Shown: piece after piece, positions 1-9,283 of the stretch
Layout: each line of letters begins with the position of its first letter
How positions within the stretch are numbered: the first letter of the stretch is position 1
Source of the DNA: Oscillospiraceae bacterium
Lineage (GTDB): Bacteria > Bacillota > Clostridia > Oscillospirales > Oscillospiraceae
Assembly: GCA_021205095.1 (NCBI GenBank)
Contig: JAJPYE010000043.1
Coordinates: 1-64,000, forward strand
Reading direction: 5' to 3'
DNA length: 64,000 bases
Notes under the pieces: generated by a model
The model's database searches: none
What the model saw: the letters and a program-made list of their open reading frames with translations, nothing else
Told to the model about the DNA's origin: nothing
Position numbers and translations under genes: made by a program

Positions 1-145
1 CAATATCCGGTACCGAACCTATGAACTTTACACAAACTATTTTACACTACCCTCAAAAATCATCTGTCAATTCAATAACATCAAATATTCATAGTTTGTT
101 CAAACTTATTTCTCTTATTTTTTGCATTACAACGGCTTTACTCTG

Positions 146-931
146 TCATCCTATATCCGCCATGCCGCCGTCCACGGACAGGGCGTGGCCGGTGATGTGT
201 CCGGCCTTTTCAGAGCAGAGCCAGAGAACGGCGTTGGTGATGTCCTCCACCTGACCGAATTTCCCCAGGGGGATGGGCGGGCCATCGTCGCCGCCAGCCG
301 CCGCGCCGCCGGTGGCCTGCGAATTTTTCATCAGCTCCGTCCCCAGCGTCGGTCCAGGACAGACGGCGTTCACCCGGATGCCCTGCTTAGCATATTCCAC
401 CGCCGCCGTCTGGGTGACGGCGATGACCGCCGCCTTGCTGGGGCCGTATGCGCCGAAGCCGGGCGCCATACGCAGGCCGCCCACAGAGGCGGTGTTCACA
501 ATGGCCCCGCCGCCGGTTTTCAGCATGGCGGGTATTTCATGCTTGAGGCACAGGAAAACGCCTCTGGCGTTCACCGCCATGGTTCTGTCCCACAGCTCCA
601 CGGGGGTCTCCGTCAGGGCCGTGAAGGGAACCCGCACTCCGTCCGGCCCGATACCGGCGTTATTAAAGGCGCAGTCCAGGCGGCCATAGACCGCCAGTGT
701 CTTTTCCACCATGGCCTCGACCTGCTCCTCGTCCGACACGTCGCACTGGATGAATACAGCCTCTCCCCCGGCGTTTCGGATGGCCTGGGCCGTCTCCTCC
801 CCCGCTGCGGCGTTATGGCCGGTAACGGCCACGACCTTTGCCCCCTCGCGTCCAAAGGCAAGGGCCGCGTCCCGGCCCATCCCCGTGGCCGCGCCGGTGA
901 CGATGACCACCTTTCCTTTAAAATCTTCCAT
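146..931 (-). CDS. SDR family oxidoreductase
   Basis: Rossmann TGAATGMGRDAA, NTAS and YGPSK catalytic motifs; C-terminal SVDGG. Confidence 0.9.
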   Translation of the reverse strand: MEDFKGKVVIVTGAATGMGRDAALAFGREGAKVVAVTGHNAAAGEETAQAIRNAGGEAVFIQCDVSDEEQVEAMVEKTLAVYGRLDCAFNNAGIGPDGVRVPFTALTETPVELWDRTMAVNARGVFLCLKHEIPAMLKTGGGAIVNTASVGGLRMAPGFGAYGPSKAAVIAVTQTAAVEYAKQGIRVNAVCPGPTLGTELMKNSQATGGAAAGGDDGPPIPLGKFGQVEDITNAVLWLCSEKAGHITGHALSVDGGMADIG

Positions 932-1097
932 AAAAATTCTATCCTTTCGAATATATTTGTGATTTCTATGGCGTTATTGTATCACAGCTCTGATTCCTTT
1001 GCAAAATACCCATGCCGGATAAAGTTATATGTTTTTTCATATAATGCACCATTTTCTTTCCCGCCGCCCTGTGATACAATGGCCGGGAGGTGACACC

Positions 1098-2030
1098 ATG
1101 GACATACTGCAATTACAATATTTTCAGACCATCGCCCGGTTGGAAAACATCTCCAAGGCCTCGGAGATTCTTTATGTGGCCCAGCCAAATCTGTCCACCA
1201 GCCTGAAGCGGCTGGAGGAGGAGCTGGGAGTCTCCCTGTTCGACCGGCGGAAGGGAAAAATCAAGCTCACTCCCACGGGACGGCTGTTTTTAGACTATGT
1301 AGACGGCATTTTAAGCCAGCTCGACCAGGCCGTGACCACCCTGCGGGAGGCGGAACGCCAGGCAGACGAGCAGGTACGGGTAGCCAGCGTAATTGTTGAC
1401 CTGCTGGGAAACCTGCTGGACGACTTCCTCTCTCAGCACCCCGGCGTGTGCTTCCGCCAGCTCCACTGCCGGAACGACGAGGTGGTGGAACGGGTGCTGA
1501 ACGGGAGCGCGGACTTCGGCTTCGTTTTTGGCACGCCGCCGCTCCAGGGACTTGAATATATGGAGTTTGACCGCTGCGAACGGGTCGTTCAGCTGGCTAA
1601 AAATCATCCGCTGGCGAAAAGCAGGCTGGTCTCTCTGCGGGATTTGGACGGTCAGCCCCTGATATGCAATCTCTCCCGTGACGACGGAGAGCTTATAGAC
1701 GAGCTGACCCACGCGGGCCGTCTCCGGCCCAACCAGCGTTTTTTCTGCGACGACAACCGGGTGGAGGTCAGCATGACGCTTCACGGGGGCGGACTGTCCA
1801 TCGCGCCGGTGTCCAATTATTTAAAGCTGATGCATCGGGAGCCGGAGCTGGAGCTGACCTGTCTGCGCATCCGGGAGGAGCTGCCTCCCGCGCGGCTGGG
1901 CCTGGTACGCCGGGACGGGGTACGGCTCAGTCAGGCGGCGCTGCAATTCTATGAGATTGTCGCCCGGTTTTTCCTGCGGGAGCGGGAGCTTGCCAATGAT
2001 TTTTCTGCCACGCTGCCGGAGCGTATTTGA
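1098..2030 (+). CDS. LysR family transcriptional regulator
   Basis: N-terminal wHTH MDILQLQYFQTIARLENISKASEILYVAQPNLSTSLKRLEEELGVSLFDR; ATG at 1098 preceded by gggaggtga. Confidence 0.92.
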   Translation: MDILQLQYFQTIARLENISKASEILYVAQPNLSTSLKRLEEELGVSLFDRRKGKIKLTPTGRLFLDYVDGILSQLDQAVTTLREAERQADEQVRVASVIVDLLGNLLDDFLSQHPGVCFRQLHCRNDEVVERVLNGSADFGFVFGTPPLQGLEYMEFDRCERVVQLAKNHPLAKSRLVSLRDLDGQPLICNLSRDDGELIDELTHAGRLRPNQRFFCDDNRVEVSMTLHGGGLSIAPVSNYLKLMHREPELELTCLRIREELPPARLGLVRRDGVRLSQAALQFYEIVARFFLRERELANDFSATLPERI

Positions 2031-2132
2031 TTATATGGATTTTTATATACCCCTTTGCAATCAGCGTATTTCCCCTCGGCAGGAAAATGTGTTATCATTC
2101 TGACAGAAAAATCATAAAGGGAGACGATTTCC

Positions 2133-4073
2133 ATGCTGAAAAACGATTTATATCCTCATGTGTTCCAGCCCCTGAAAATACGGGGCGTGACCCTGAAAAA
2201 CCGCTTGGAATATGCCCCCACGGTAGTGCTGAAATGCTCCCCGGAGGGGGAAGTGACCCAGGAAATGCTGGACTATGTGGCCTGGCAGGCGGACACCGGG
2301 GTCTCCTATCTGACCATCGGCAACACCCCGGTGGTACACAGCAATTCCAGCGCCTGGACCTGCGAGCTGAACGTCACTGCCGACCGCTGTATTCACGGCA
2401 TGGAGCAGCTTGTCCGCACGGCGCGGGATCACGGGGCGGAGCTGTCCATCGAGCTGGCCCACGCGGGGCGCGGCTCCGGCGGCGACCCGAACGTTCCGGC
2501 TCTGGCCCCCTCGGACGTTCCCCTGAACGGCGGGCCGCTGGGGTATATCAAGCCTATGAACCGAGAGGATATGGACTATATCCGGGAGCAGTATGTCCAG
2601 TGCGCCGTTCGGTGCCAGAAGGCAGGGCTTCGTATTTTAATGATTCACTGCGCCCACAACAATCTCCTGGCCCAGTTCCTCTCCCCCGCCTCCAACCACA
2701 GAACGGACGAATACGGCGGCAGCCTGGAAAACCGTATGCGCTTCCCCCTGGAGGTGCTGGCGGCGGTGCGGGCCGCCGTGCCAGGCATGGTCATCGAGTG
2801 CCGGGTCTCCGCCCAGGAGGACACCCCGGACGGCTTACAGCTTGAGGAATCCCTGCAATTCATGGAGCGCGCCCAGGAATATGTGGACATCATTCATGTT
2901 TCGCGGGGCAACATCTTTTTCAATTACGGCTCCACCTACACCATCCCCACCTATTTCAAGGGTCGGCGGCTGAACGTGGCCTTCGCGGCGGAGGCGAAAA
3001 AGCGGCTGAGCATCCCCGTGGCGGTGGTGGGAAACATCACCAGCCTCCAGGAGGCGGAGGACATCATCGCCGCCGGGCAGGCGGATATTGTGGTCATGGC
3101 AAAGGCATACATGGCGGACGGGGATCTTATCCACAAAAGCCTGCGGGGGCAGACGGATCAGGTACGCCCCTGCACCCGCTGCGACTGGTGCGGCAACGCC
3201 AACAACTATGGCACCAGTATGCGCTGCGCCATTAACCCCCTGCTGGGAAAGCGGTTAGACCTGTCCGCCCTGGCCGGGTCGAAGAAAAAGGTCATGGTCA
3301 TCGGCGGTGGTGCTGCCGGCATGATGGCGGCTCAGACCTGCGCCCAGATGGGCCACGACGTCACGCTGTACGAAAAATCGGACAGGCTGGGCGGTCTGCT
3401 AAACATCGCAGCGGCAGCCCCCTTCAAGGAGTATATGCGCCTCTATCTCCAATGGGACATCCGCCAGACGGAGCGGTGCGGGGCCAGGATACTATATAAT
3501 ACTGCCGTCACCCCGGAATTGGTGGAGGCAGAGAACCCGGACGCGGTCATTGTCACCACCGGTTCCCGGTTCGTCCATCCCCCGCTTCCCGGCATCGACG
3601 GGCCAAAGGTGGTCTCCGTGGCGGATTGCGAGCTGCACACAAAGCCGGTAGGCCAGAAGGTCGTGGTCTGCGGCGGAGGCATCGTAGGGCTGGAATGTGC
3701 CGTCATGCTGGCCATGGAGGGCAGGGATGTGACCGTTCTGGGCCGCCCGCCGGTGGAAAAATGGGCGGCGGAAATGCCTGTATTCAATCTCATCGAGATA
3801 AACCACCAGCTCGACCAATATAATGTAAAGCGCGTGGGCGGAGAGACCATCGTCTCCTTTGATGAGGACGGCGTACACACCGCCAGTGGGCAGGTCTATC
3901 CGGGAGACAGCTATGTGATCGCCCTGGGCGTCACCCCGGACAGAGCCTTGGCCGACGCCCTGCTGGCTCAATACCCGGAGGGCGTCTATGTGGTGGGCGA
4001 CTGCGCCAAGGGCGGCGGCACCCTGGGGGACGCCAACAACGACGCCTTCGCCGCCGCCATCTCTATCCGATAA
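2133..4073 (+). CDS. Old yellow enzyme-type NADH:flavin oxidoreductase with C-terminal FAD/NAD(P) domain (2,4-dienoyl-CoA reductase / BaiCD-BaiH-like architecture)
   Basis: OYE barrel start, Fe-S motif CTRCDWCG...MRCAINP, FAD GGGAAGMMAA and second GGGIVGLECA motif. Confidence 0.9.
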   Translation: MLKNDLYPHVFQPLKIRGVTLKNRLEYAPTVVLKCSPEGEVTQEMLDYVAWQADTGVSYLTIGNTPVVHSNSSAWTCELNVTADRCIHGMEQLVRTARDHGAELSIELAHAGRGSGGDPNVPALAPSDVPLNGGPLGYIKPMNREDMDYIREQYVQCAVRCQKAGLRILMIHCAHNNLLAQFLSPASNHRTDEYGGSLENRMRFPLEVLAAVRAAVPGMVIECRVSAQEDTPDGLQLEESLQFMERAQEYVDIIHVSRGNIFFNYGSTYTIPTYFKGRRLNVAFAAEAKKRLSIPVAVVGNITSLQEAEDIIAAGQADIVVMAKAYMADGDLIHKSLRGQTDQVRPCTRCDWCGNANNYGTSMRCAINPLLGKRLDLSALAGSKKKVMVIGGGAAGMMAAQTCAQMGHDVTLYEKSDRLGGLLNIAAAAPFKEYMRLYLQWDIRQTERCGARILYNTAVTPELVEAENPDAVIVTTGSRFVHPPLPGIDGPKVVSVADCELHTKPVGQKVVVCGGGIVGLECAVMLAMEGRDVTVLGRPPVEKWAAEMPVFNLIEINHQLDQYNVKRVGGETIVSFDEDGVHTASGQVYPGDSYVIALGVTPDRALADALLAQYPEGVYVVGDCAKGGGTLGDANNDAFAAAISIR

Positions 4074-4083
4074 GGAGGCCGCC

Positions 4084-4848
4084 ATGGGTAACAGACTGGA
4101 AAACAAAATCGCCCTGATAACCGGGGCCAGCTCCGGCATTGGCGCCGCTGCGGCAAGGCGCTTCGCCAGCGAGGGGGCCAAGCTGATTCTGACCGCCCGG
4201 CGGCGGGAGCCGCTGGAGGCGCTGGCGGCGGAGCTGGAGGCCGCCGGAGGCGTATGTCTCCCCGTGCCGGGGGACGTGACAAGCCAGGCCGACTGCGACA
4301 ACGTGTTCCGCCGCGCCCTGGAGCGCTTTGGCCGCCTCGACGTGCTAGTCAACAACGCCGGGGACGGCGACCAGCACATGACCACCGCCAAATGCACCGA
4401 CGAGATGTGGCAGCGGATGATAGAACTGAACCAGACCGCCGTGCTACGCTTCTGCCGGGCCGCTCTGCCCATTATGGAATCCCAGGGCAGCGGCGTCGTC
4501 GTGAATCTCTCCGCTATCGCGGGGGTATACGGAAACGCCGGGGTCAGCTATTCCGCGGCCAAGGCTGCGGTGATCGCCATGACAAAAAACATTGCTCTGC
4601 AATACGCGGGCCGGGGCATACGCTGCAACGCCCTCTGTCCGGGGCCGACGTTGGTGCCGCGCATGGACGGGCGGGAGGACGCCCTGTATGACAAGGAATT
4701 TCTCGCCACCACAGAACGCCACATGGACATGACCATCCCCTTTGCCAAGGCAGAGGATCAGGCCAATATCCTCCTCTTCCTCGCCAGCGACGAGTCCCGC
4801 GCCATCACTGGCCAGGCGATTGTCTCCGACGGAGGAATGTGCCTGTAA
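4084..4848 (+). CDS. SDR family oxidoreductase
   Basis: TGASSGIGAAAARRFA, NNAG, YSAAK motifs; ATG at 4084 right after the OYE stop. Confidence 0.9.
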   Translation: MGNRLENKIALITGASSGIGAAAARRFASEGAKLILTARRREPLEALAAELEAAGGVCLPVPGDVTSQADCDNVFRRALERFGRLDVLVNNAGDGDQHMTTAKCTDEMWQRMIELNQTAVLRFCRAALPIMESQGSGVVVNLSAIAGVYGNAGVSYSAAKAAVIAMTKNIALQYAGRGIRCNALCPGPTLVPRMDGREDALYDKEFLATTERHMDMTIPFAKAEDQANILLFLASDESRAITGQAIVSDGGMCL

Positions 4849-4857
4849 AAATCATTT

Positions 4858-4893
4858 GAGGCTGTGTCGAAACTCTTGTTTTGACACAGCCTC
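4858..4893. terminator. intrinsic terminator hairpin between convergent genes
   Basis: GAGGCTGTGTC / GACACAGCCTC stem followed by T-rich tract. Confidence 0.75.
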
Positions 4894-4899
4894 TTAATT

Positions 4900-5604
4900 T
4901 TATATCTTCATCAGGTACTTATACAGCGGGGCCAACTGGCAGAAGGCTTCGGTCATCTCGTCCAGCAGCTCCGGGCCAGGCGGGTCGGGGTCGAACCAGC
5001 CGGTTTTCCCAACGGCTATATCCCTGGCGCTGTACCAGTCGTACAGGAGCTTTCCTGGGTCGCCCTTGGGGCGTTTATAGGTCTGGCCCATAAATGCCAC
5101 CCCGTCCATTTTGTTCACCTTCCGCACAATGCGGGACAGGGGAGCCGGGTTCACGTCTATGGCCTGCCGCCAGCGTTCCAGGGCCTCGCCGCTCATGTTC
5201 CAGACGCCCAGGCCCCAGTTATAGCTCTCCGCATGGATGCCGAACCAGTATTGGGGCAAAGATGTGTAAAGATCCGCCGTCACCCCCAGGGAGAACCACA
5301 AATGGTCGTTATACGGCCCCCGGCCATAGAGCCGTCTCGCGTCCCGGTAGATACGGGATATATGCACCTCCGGCGCAAGGCCGGGCATACGCTCCTCCAG
5401 CCGATCCCGAAGCTGCCAGGCCAGGGCCTGCACAGGCCAATGCAGGCAGCGCTCAAATTCCTCCTTATGGGCCTGAAACCATGGTCTTTCATTGTTAAAG
5501 GAAAGACCCCACAAAAAATCTGTCAATTCTTTGGGAAATCCCTCAAAGGGCGGTATGTCTTTCGGTATAGCCTGCATAACTTCCTCACTGTCCGTAGGTG
5601 CCAA
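4900..5604 (-). CDS. DUF2461 / TIGR02453-like family protein
   Basis: PFEGFPKELTDFLWGLSFNNERPWFQAHKEEFER ... RIYRDARRLYGRGPYNDHLWFSL; true start possibly internal, ~5577. Confidence 0.75.
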   Translation of the reverse strand: MAPTDSEEVMQAIPKDIPPFEGFPKELTDFLWGLSFNNERPWFQAHKEEFERCLHWPVQALAWQLRDRLEERMPGLAPEVHISRIYRDARRLYGRGPYNDHLWFSLGVTADLYTSLPQYWFGIHAESYNWGLGVWNMSGEALERWRQAIDVNPAPLSRIVRKVNKMDGVAFMGQTYKRPKGDPGKLLYDWYSARDIAVGKTGWFDPDPPGPELLDEMTEAFCQLAPLYKYLMKI

Positions 5605-6229
5605 ACCGCTTGCGGGCGCGGGCCATTTCCTCCGCCGTCAGCAGCACCGGCTCCCGCCCTGCGGCAAGACAGCGCAGATAAATATCCGCGCAAAATTCCA
5701 GTTCCTGCGCAAGCTGAAAGGCGGCAGTCATATCCTTCCCCAGGGCCACAAGGCCGTGGTTTGCCAATATCACCGCATCGCAGCCGTCCGCCGCCTCCAC
5801 AGCGGCCTGTGCCAGCTCCGGCCCGCCAAAATCCCGATAGGGGGCGCAGGGAATCTCATCCCTGCCGGAAAGGGCAATCAGATAGCTCACCGGCGGCAGC
5901 GGCAGCCGCAGGCAGGCCAGGGTCGTAATGGCCGGGGAATGGGTATGCACCACCGCGCTTCTGTCAGGCCGGGCCTGATAAAACAGCAGGTGCATAGGCG
6001 CCTCAGAGGAGGGCTTTCGCTGTCCGTCGGCAACGGTTCCGTCCGGGTTTAAAACGGTCACGTCCTCCGGCATGATGGCATCATATTCCATGCCGCTGGG
6101 ACTAACGGCCACAAGGCCCGCCTGCCGGTCATAGACGCTGAGATTGCCCCCCGTGCCGGAGGTCAGCCCTGCAGCGATAAGCTTGCGGCCATAGTCCGCC
6201 ACAAGGGTTCGTTCTCTCTCCAATATCAT
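5585..6229 (-). CDS. class II aldolase/adducin family (L-fuculose-phosphate aldolase-like)
   Basis: SGTGGNLSVYD, VVHTHSPAITTLAC metal-binding histidines, NHGLVALGK. Confidence 0.85.
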   Translation of the reverse strand: MILERERTLVADYGRKLIAAGLTSGTGGNLSVYDRQAGLVAVSPSGMEYDAIMPEDVTVLNPDGTVADGQRKPSSEAPMHLLFYQARPDRSAVVHTHSPAITTLACLRLPLPPVSYLIALSGRDEIPCAPYRDFGGPELAQAAVEAADGCDAVILANHGLVALGKDMTAAFQLAQELEFCADIYLRCLAAGREPVLLTAEEMARARKRFGTYGQ

Positions 6230-7140
6230 GGCTGGCCCTCAAAGAAGCGGCGGGGGTTATCCTCCAATATCTCTTTGATGTCCGCCTCCGTCATGCCCCC
6301 GGCCCGGAGCAGGGGCAGGGCCTGGGTGTGAACCACGGTGAAATCCGTTACCTGCTCCCGGCTCTTTTCCCAGCTATCCCAAAAGGCCAGGTATACCGCC
6401 GCGTCGTGGGACAGGAGGATGCGGTTTTGATAGCCCATGGAGCAGAGCCAGAGAATGTTGTCCGTGACGGCCTGGACGGAATTGTCCCGATCGCAGTGGC
6501 CCAGCCGGTCAAAGCCCAGATAACAGCCGGTCTCCGCCACGGCCTTCAGATAATCCCGGTCATTGGTATCCCCGGTGTGGCCCAGGATGATTCGGTGGGC
6601 GGGAACGTATTTCCCCAGCCGGTCAAAGGCGTCCAGCCCCACCCCAAAGGGACTGGCGGTGTGACAGAATATGGGCATATTCCGCTCCGCCGCCACCTGG
6701 CCGGTGACAGCCAGCAGCTTCTCCATCAGGGGCGTCACCCCTTGGCGCTCCACGGCGCACTTCATGATGCCGCACTGAGCCGCGTCGGCGTACATTAAAT
6801 CGTGGATTTCCTCCGCACTGCGTTCCTGGAGCCACGGCTCCTCCTGGAAATAAAAGCCGCAGGAGGCGATGATATTCAGGCCCGTGGCCTCCGCAGTGGC
6901 CCGGATAAGGGACAAATCCCGCCCCAGGTTATAGGGTGTGCCGTCCACAATGGTCTTCACCCCCATGGCCTGCACCGGGGCAAATGCTTTTTTCGCCAGG
7001 GCCACCACCGTGTCCCCGTCAAAGAATTTATCTCCGAAGCTCATCCGCATGGACCAGTCGGCGCAGCTAATATGCTCGTGCATCAGAGTCTGCCCCAGAC
7101 CCGCCGTGTCAATAGGGCCAAGAATGGATTGTATCTTCAT
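6226..7140 (-). CDS. phosphotriesterase family / amidohydrolase-like metalloenzyme
   Basis: TLMHEHISCADW (HxH), HTGDTND, LLSHDA; start at MKIQSILGPIDTAGLGQ. Confidence 0.82.
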   Translation of the reverse strand: MKIQSILGPIDTAGLGQTLMHEHISCADWSMRMSFGDKFFDGDTVVALAKKAFAPVQAMGVKTIVDGTPYNLGRDLSLIRATAEATGLNIIASCGFYFQEEPWLQERSAEEIHDLMYADAAQCGIMKCAVERQGVTPLMEKLLAVTGQVAAERNMPIFCHTASPFGVGLDAFDRLGKYVPAHRIILGHTGDTNDRDYLKAVAETGCYLGFDRLGHCDRDNSVQAVTDNILWLCSMGYQNRILLSHDAAVYLAFWDSWEKSREQVTDFTVVHTQALPLLRAGGMTEADIKEILEDNPRRFFEGQP

Positions 7141-7159
7141 GCTGTGCAGCCCTCCTCTC

Positions 7160-8458
7160 TTACCAGATTTGTAAACGGTTGGCTTCCTTCCGCAGCTCCG
7201 CCCGGAAATCGGGGTGGGCCACGGCAATCAGCTCCTCTACCCGCTGGCGGATGGATTTCCCCCGCAGGTGGGCCACGCCGTATTCTGTCACCACCATGTC
7301 CACAATGTTCCGGGGAATGGACACCACGCTCCCCGCCGTGAGCTGGGGGACAATGCGGGAAATCGTGCCGCTCTTGGCGGTGGATTGGAGGGCGATGATG
7401 CCCCGGCCATTGTTCGCGTGAAACGCGCCGTAAGCAAAATCCCAGGCCCCGCCGGTGCCGGAATACTGCTTGCCAAGCAGGGTCTCCGAGCATACCTGGC
7501 CGGTCAGGTCGATCTCCAGCGCCGTGTTCACGGAAACCATGTTGTCGTTTTTCGCTATATTAAACGGGTCGTTTACATAATACACCGGCAGCAGCTCCAC
7601 CATGGGGTTGCCGTTGATATAGTCATACAGCCCCTGATCGCCCCAGGCGAAGGCGGCGATGGAGCGGTTGCGGTAGAACATCTTCCGGCTGTTATTTACC
7701 GCGCCGCACTCCATCAGCTTGCCCATGGCAGAACCCAGCATTTCCGTATAGATACCCAAATCGTGCCGATCCATCAGCCGCTCGGCCACGGCGTCCGGCA
7801 TGCCGCCAATGCCGAGCTGAATGGTGTCCCCATCATGTATGAGGCTGGCGGCATAGTCCGCAATGGTCTCCTGCACCTGTGTGCGGGGATAAACAGGGGA
7901 CGTGGAGACCTCCCGCTCCCCTTCCACAAAGAAATCCACCTTCTCCGCCGATATGCGAGTGGTTCCGCTGGTATGGGGCAGATTGGGGTTTATCTCCAAA
8001 ATCACGGTCTCGCATGTGTCGAACAGCTCCAGCTCCATTTGCTGACTCGTGGACATACACACATAACCGTATTTATCCAAGGGGGTGACCGCCCCCACGA
8101 AGACGTTGGGTCGCTTGGTCTCATACATGGCCTGAAAGCACATATGCAGATTGTTCGGCACAAAGCTGACCCGTCCTGTGGAATGGAGCCGCCGAAGACT
8201 TGGCCCGTAGAAGATGGAAAGGATGGAAATCACATCCTCCATGCCGTCCATAGTCAGAAAAGGATACTCCTCCTGAGGATTAGCCAGCCAGATGGTCACA
8301 TCCCGAACGCCCCGATCCCGTATTTCGTGGAGGCGGCGGAGAAATCCCACCGGCTCGTTCCCGTAGGCCGCCACGGCGATCACATCCCCGGATTTGATTT
8401 TTCCCAAAACGTCGTCCATGGAGATGAATTTTGAATCATATAGCTTGTGTCTGTCCAT
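7160..8458 (-). CDS. acetyl-CoA hydrolase/transferase family CoA-transferase (4-hydroxybutyrate/butyrate CoA-transferase-like)
   Basis: IQLGIGGMPDAV, ALEIDLTGQVCSE, VVTEYGVAHLRG motifs. Confidence 0.85.
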   Translation of the reverse strand: MDRHKLYDSKFISMDDVLGKIKSGDVIAVAAYGNEPVGFLRRLHEIRDRGVRDVTIWLANPQEEYPFLTMDGMEDVISILSIFYGPSLRRLHSTGRVSFVPNNLHMCFQAMYETKRPNVFVGAVTPLDKYGYVCMSTSQQMELELFDTCETVILEINPNLPHTSGTTRISAEKVDFFVEGEREVSTSPVYPRTQVQETIADYAASLIHDGDTIQLGIGGMPDAVAERLMDRHDLGIYTEMLGSAMGKLMECGAVNNSRKMFYRNRSIAAFAWGDQGLYDYINGNPMVELLPVYYVNDPFNIAKNDNMVSVNTALEIDLTGQVCSETLLGKQYSGTGGAWDFAYGAFHANNGRGIIALQSTAKSGTISRIVPQLTAGSVVSIPRNIVDMVVTEYGVAHLRGKSIRQRVEELIAVAHPDFRAELRKEANRLQIW

Positions 8459-8627
8459 AAAAACACATCCTTCATCAAAAACTTTCTTGCTTTTCTATTG
8501 TACCATAAAAAAACAGCCAGGAACAACCGTCCTGCGCAAACTTTGGGGCTGCAACCAAAATCCGCAGCCCGGACTCAGCCCTTTATAGGGCAGTATTTCC
8601 CATTTCCCGGCTGCCCGCTGTATAAAG

Positions 8628-8656
8628 TTTTCCCGGCGCCTTCACGCCGGGAAAAG
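8628..8656 (-). terminator. intrinsic terminator-like hairpin
   Basis: TTTTCCCGGCG / CGCCGGGAAAA stem just downstream of the minus-strand gene 8671-8958. Confidence 0.6.
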
Positions 8657-8670
8657 TCATTGCAGATAGG

Positions 8671-8958
8671 TTATTCGTCCGATTCGGACGTCGACCCTTC
8701 CTCTGTTTCGATGACCGCGTCCTCAAAGGCGGCGGCTTCCGCTGCTGCAGCTCTGGCCGCATTGACCGCCTTGGCCTCGGTCAGAATACCCTCCGCGCTC
8801 TCCCGCAGGGTATCGACCGTTTTCATAACGCCATCCTTCACGCGCAGTGCGGCGGCGGTACACTGGACATAGACCTTTTTTGCATCCTCACTGCAAAGGA
8901 GCATAGTAGCAGCGGAGCTAAGCAACATCCCGCCCACAAACATACCAAACGCTTTCAT
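8671..8958 (-). CDS. small membrane-associated protein (DUF6110-like)
   Basis: MKAFGMFVGGMLLSSAATMLLCSEDAKKVYVQCTAAALRVKDGVMKTVD; start with upstream GGAGG. Confidence 0.6.
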   Translation of the reverse strand: MKAFGMFVGGMLLSSAATMLLCSEDAKKVYVQCTAAALRVKDGVMKTVDTLRESAEGILTEAKAVNAARAAAAEAAAFEDAVIETEEGSTSESDE

Positions 8959-9149
8959 GGTCTTGCAATACCTCCATTCAATTTTCCGAAGTGCCTTTCT
9001 TTTCTTCACGCCTGCCCAAAGGCAGGAAAACCGCATGCAATCCTTATACTAACATTATTTCATTTATCTTTTATTTTATTATATGCTTGTCCCTCTGCTT
9101 TGTCAAGAAACCGCAGGAAGGCCGTTAAAGAAAAAAATAACAAAAAATT

Positions 9150-9208
9150 GTAAAGTTAACTTGACATCCCTCTGCGTATATGATACTATAATGTCAAGCT
9201 AGCTTTAC
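9150..9208 (+). promoter_or_regulatory. promoter flanked by two near-identical palindromic operators
   Basis: GTAAAGTTAACTTGACAT (9150-9167) and ATGTCAAGCTAGCTTTAC (9191-9208) are inverted repeats (16/18); TTGACA -35 with TACTAT/TATAAT -10. Confidence 0.7.
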
Positions 9209-9235
9209 TTTTCTATAGAAAGGGGGAAAGCCGTA

Positions 9236-9283
9236 ATGACGGGAGACGAACGCCTCGCCCCGCCGGACGGCGGCGCGGGGTGA
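9236..9283 (+). CDS. possible 15-codon leader peptide overlapping the XRE regulator start
   Basis: ATG...TGA MTGDERLAPPDGGAG* after aaaggggg; stop overlaps the GTG start (GTGA). Confidence 0.4.
   Translation: MTGDERLAPPDGGAG

Noticed and set aside
7214-8434. 406-codon ORF antisense to the CoA-transferase
   Set aside because: Shadow ORF opposite a well-supported coding region
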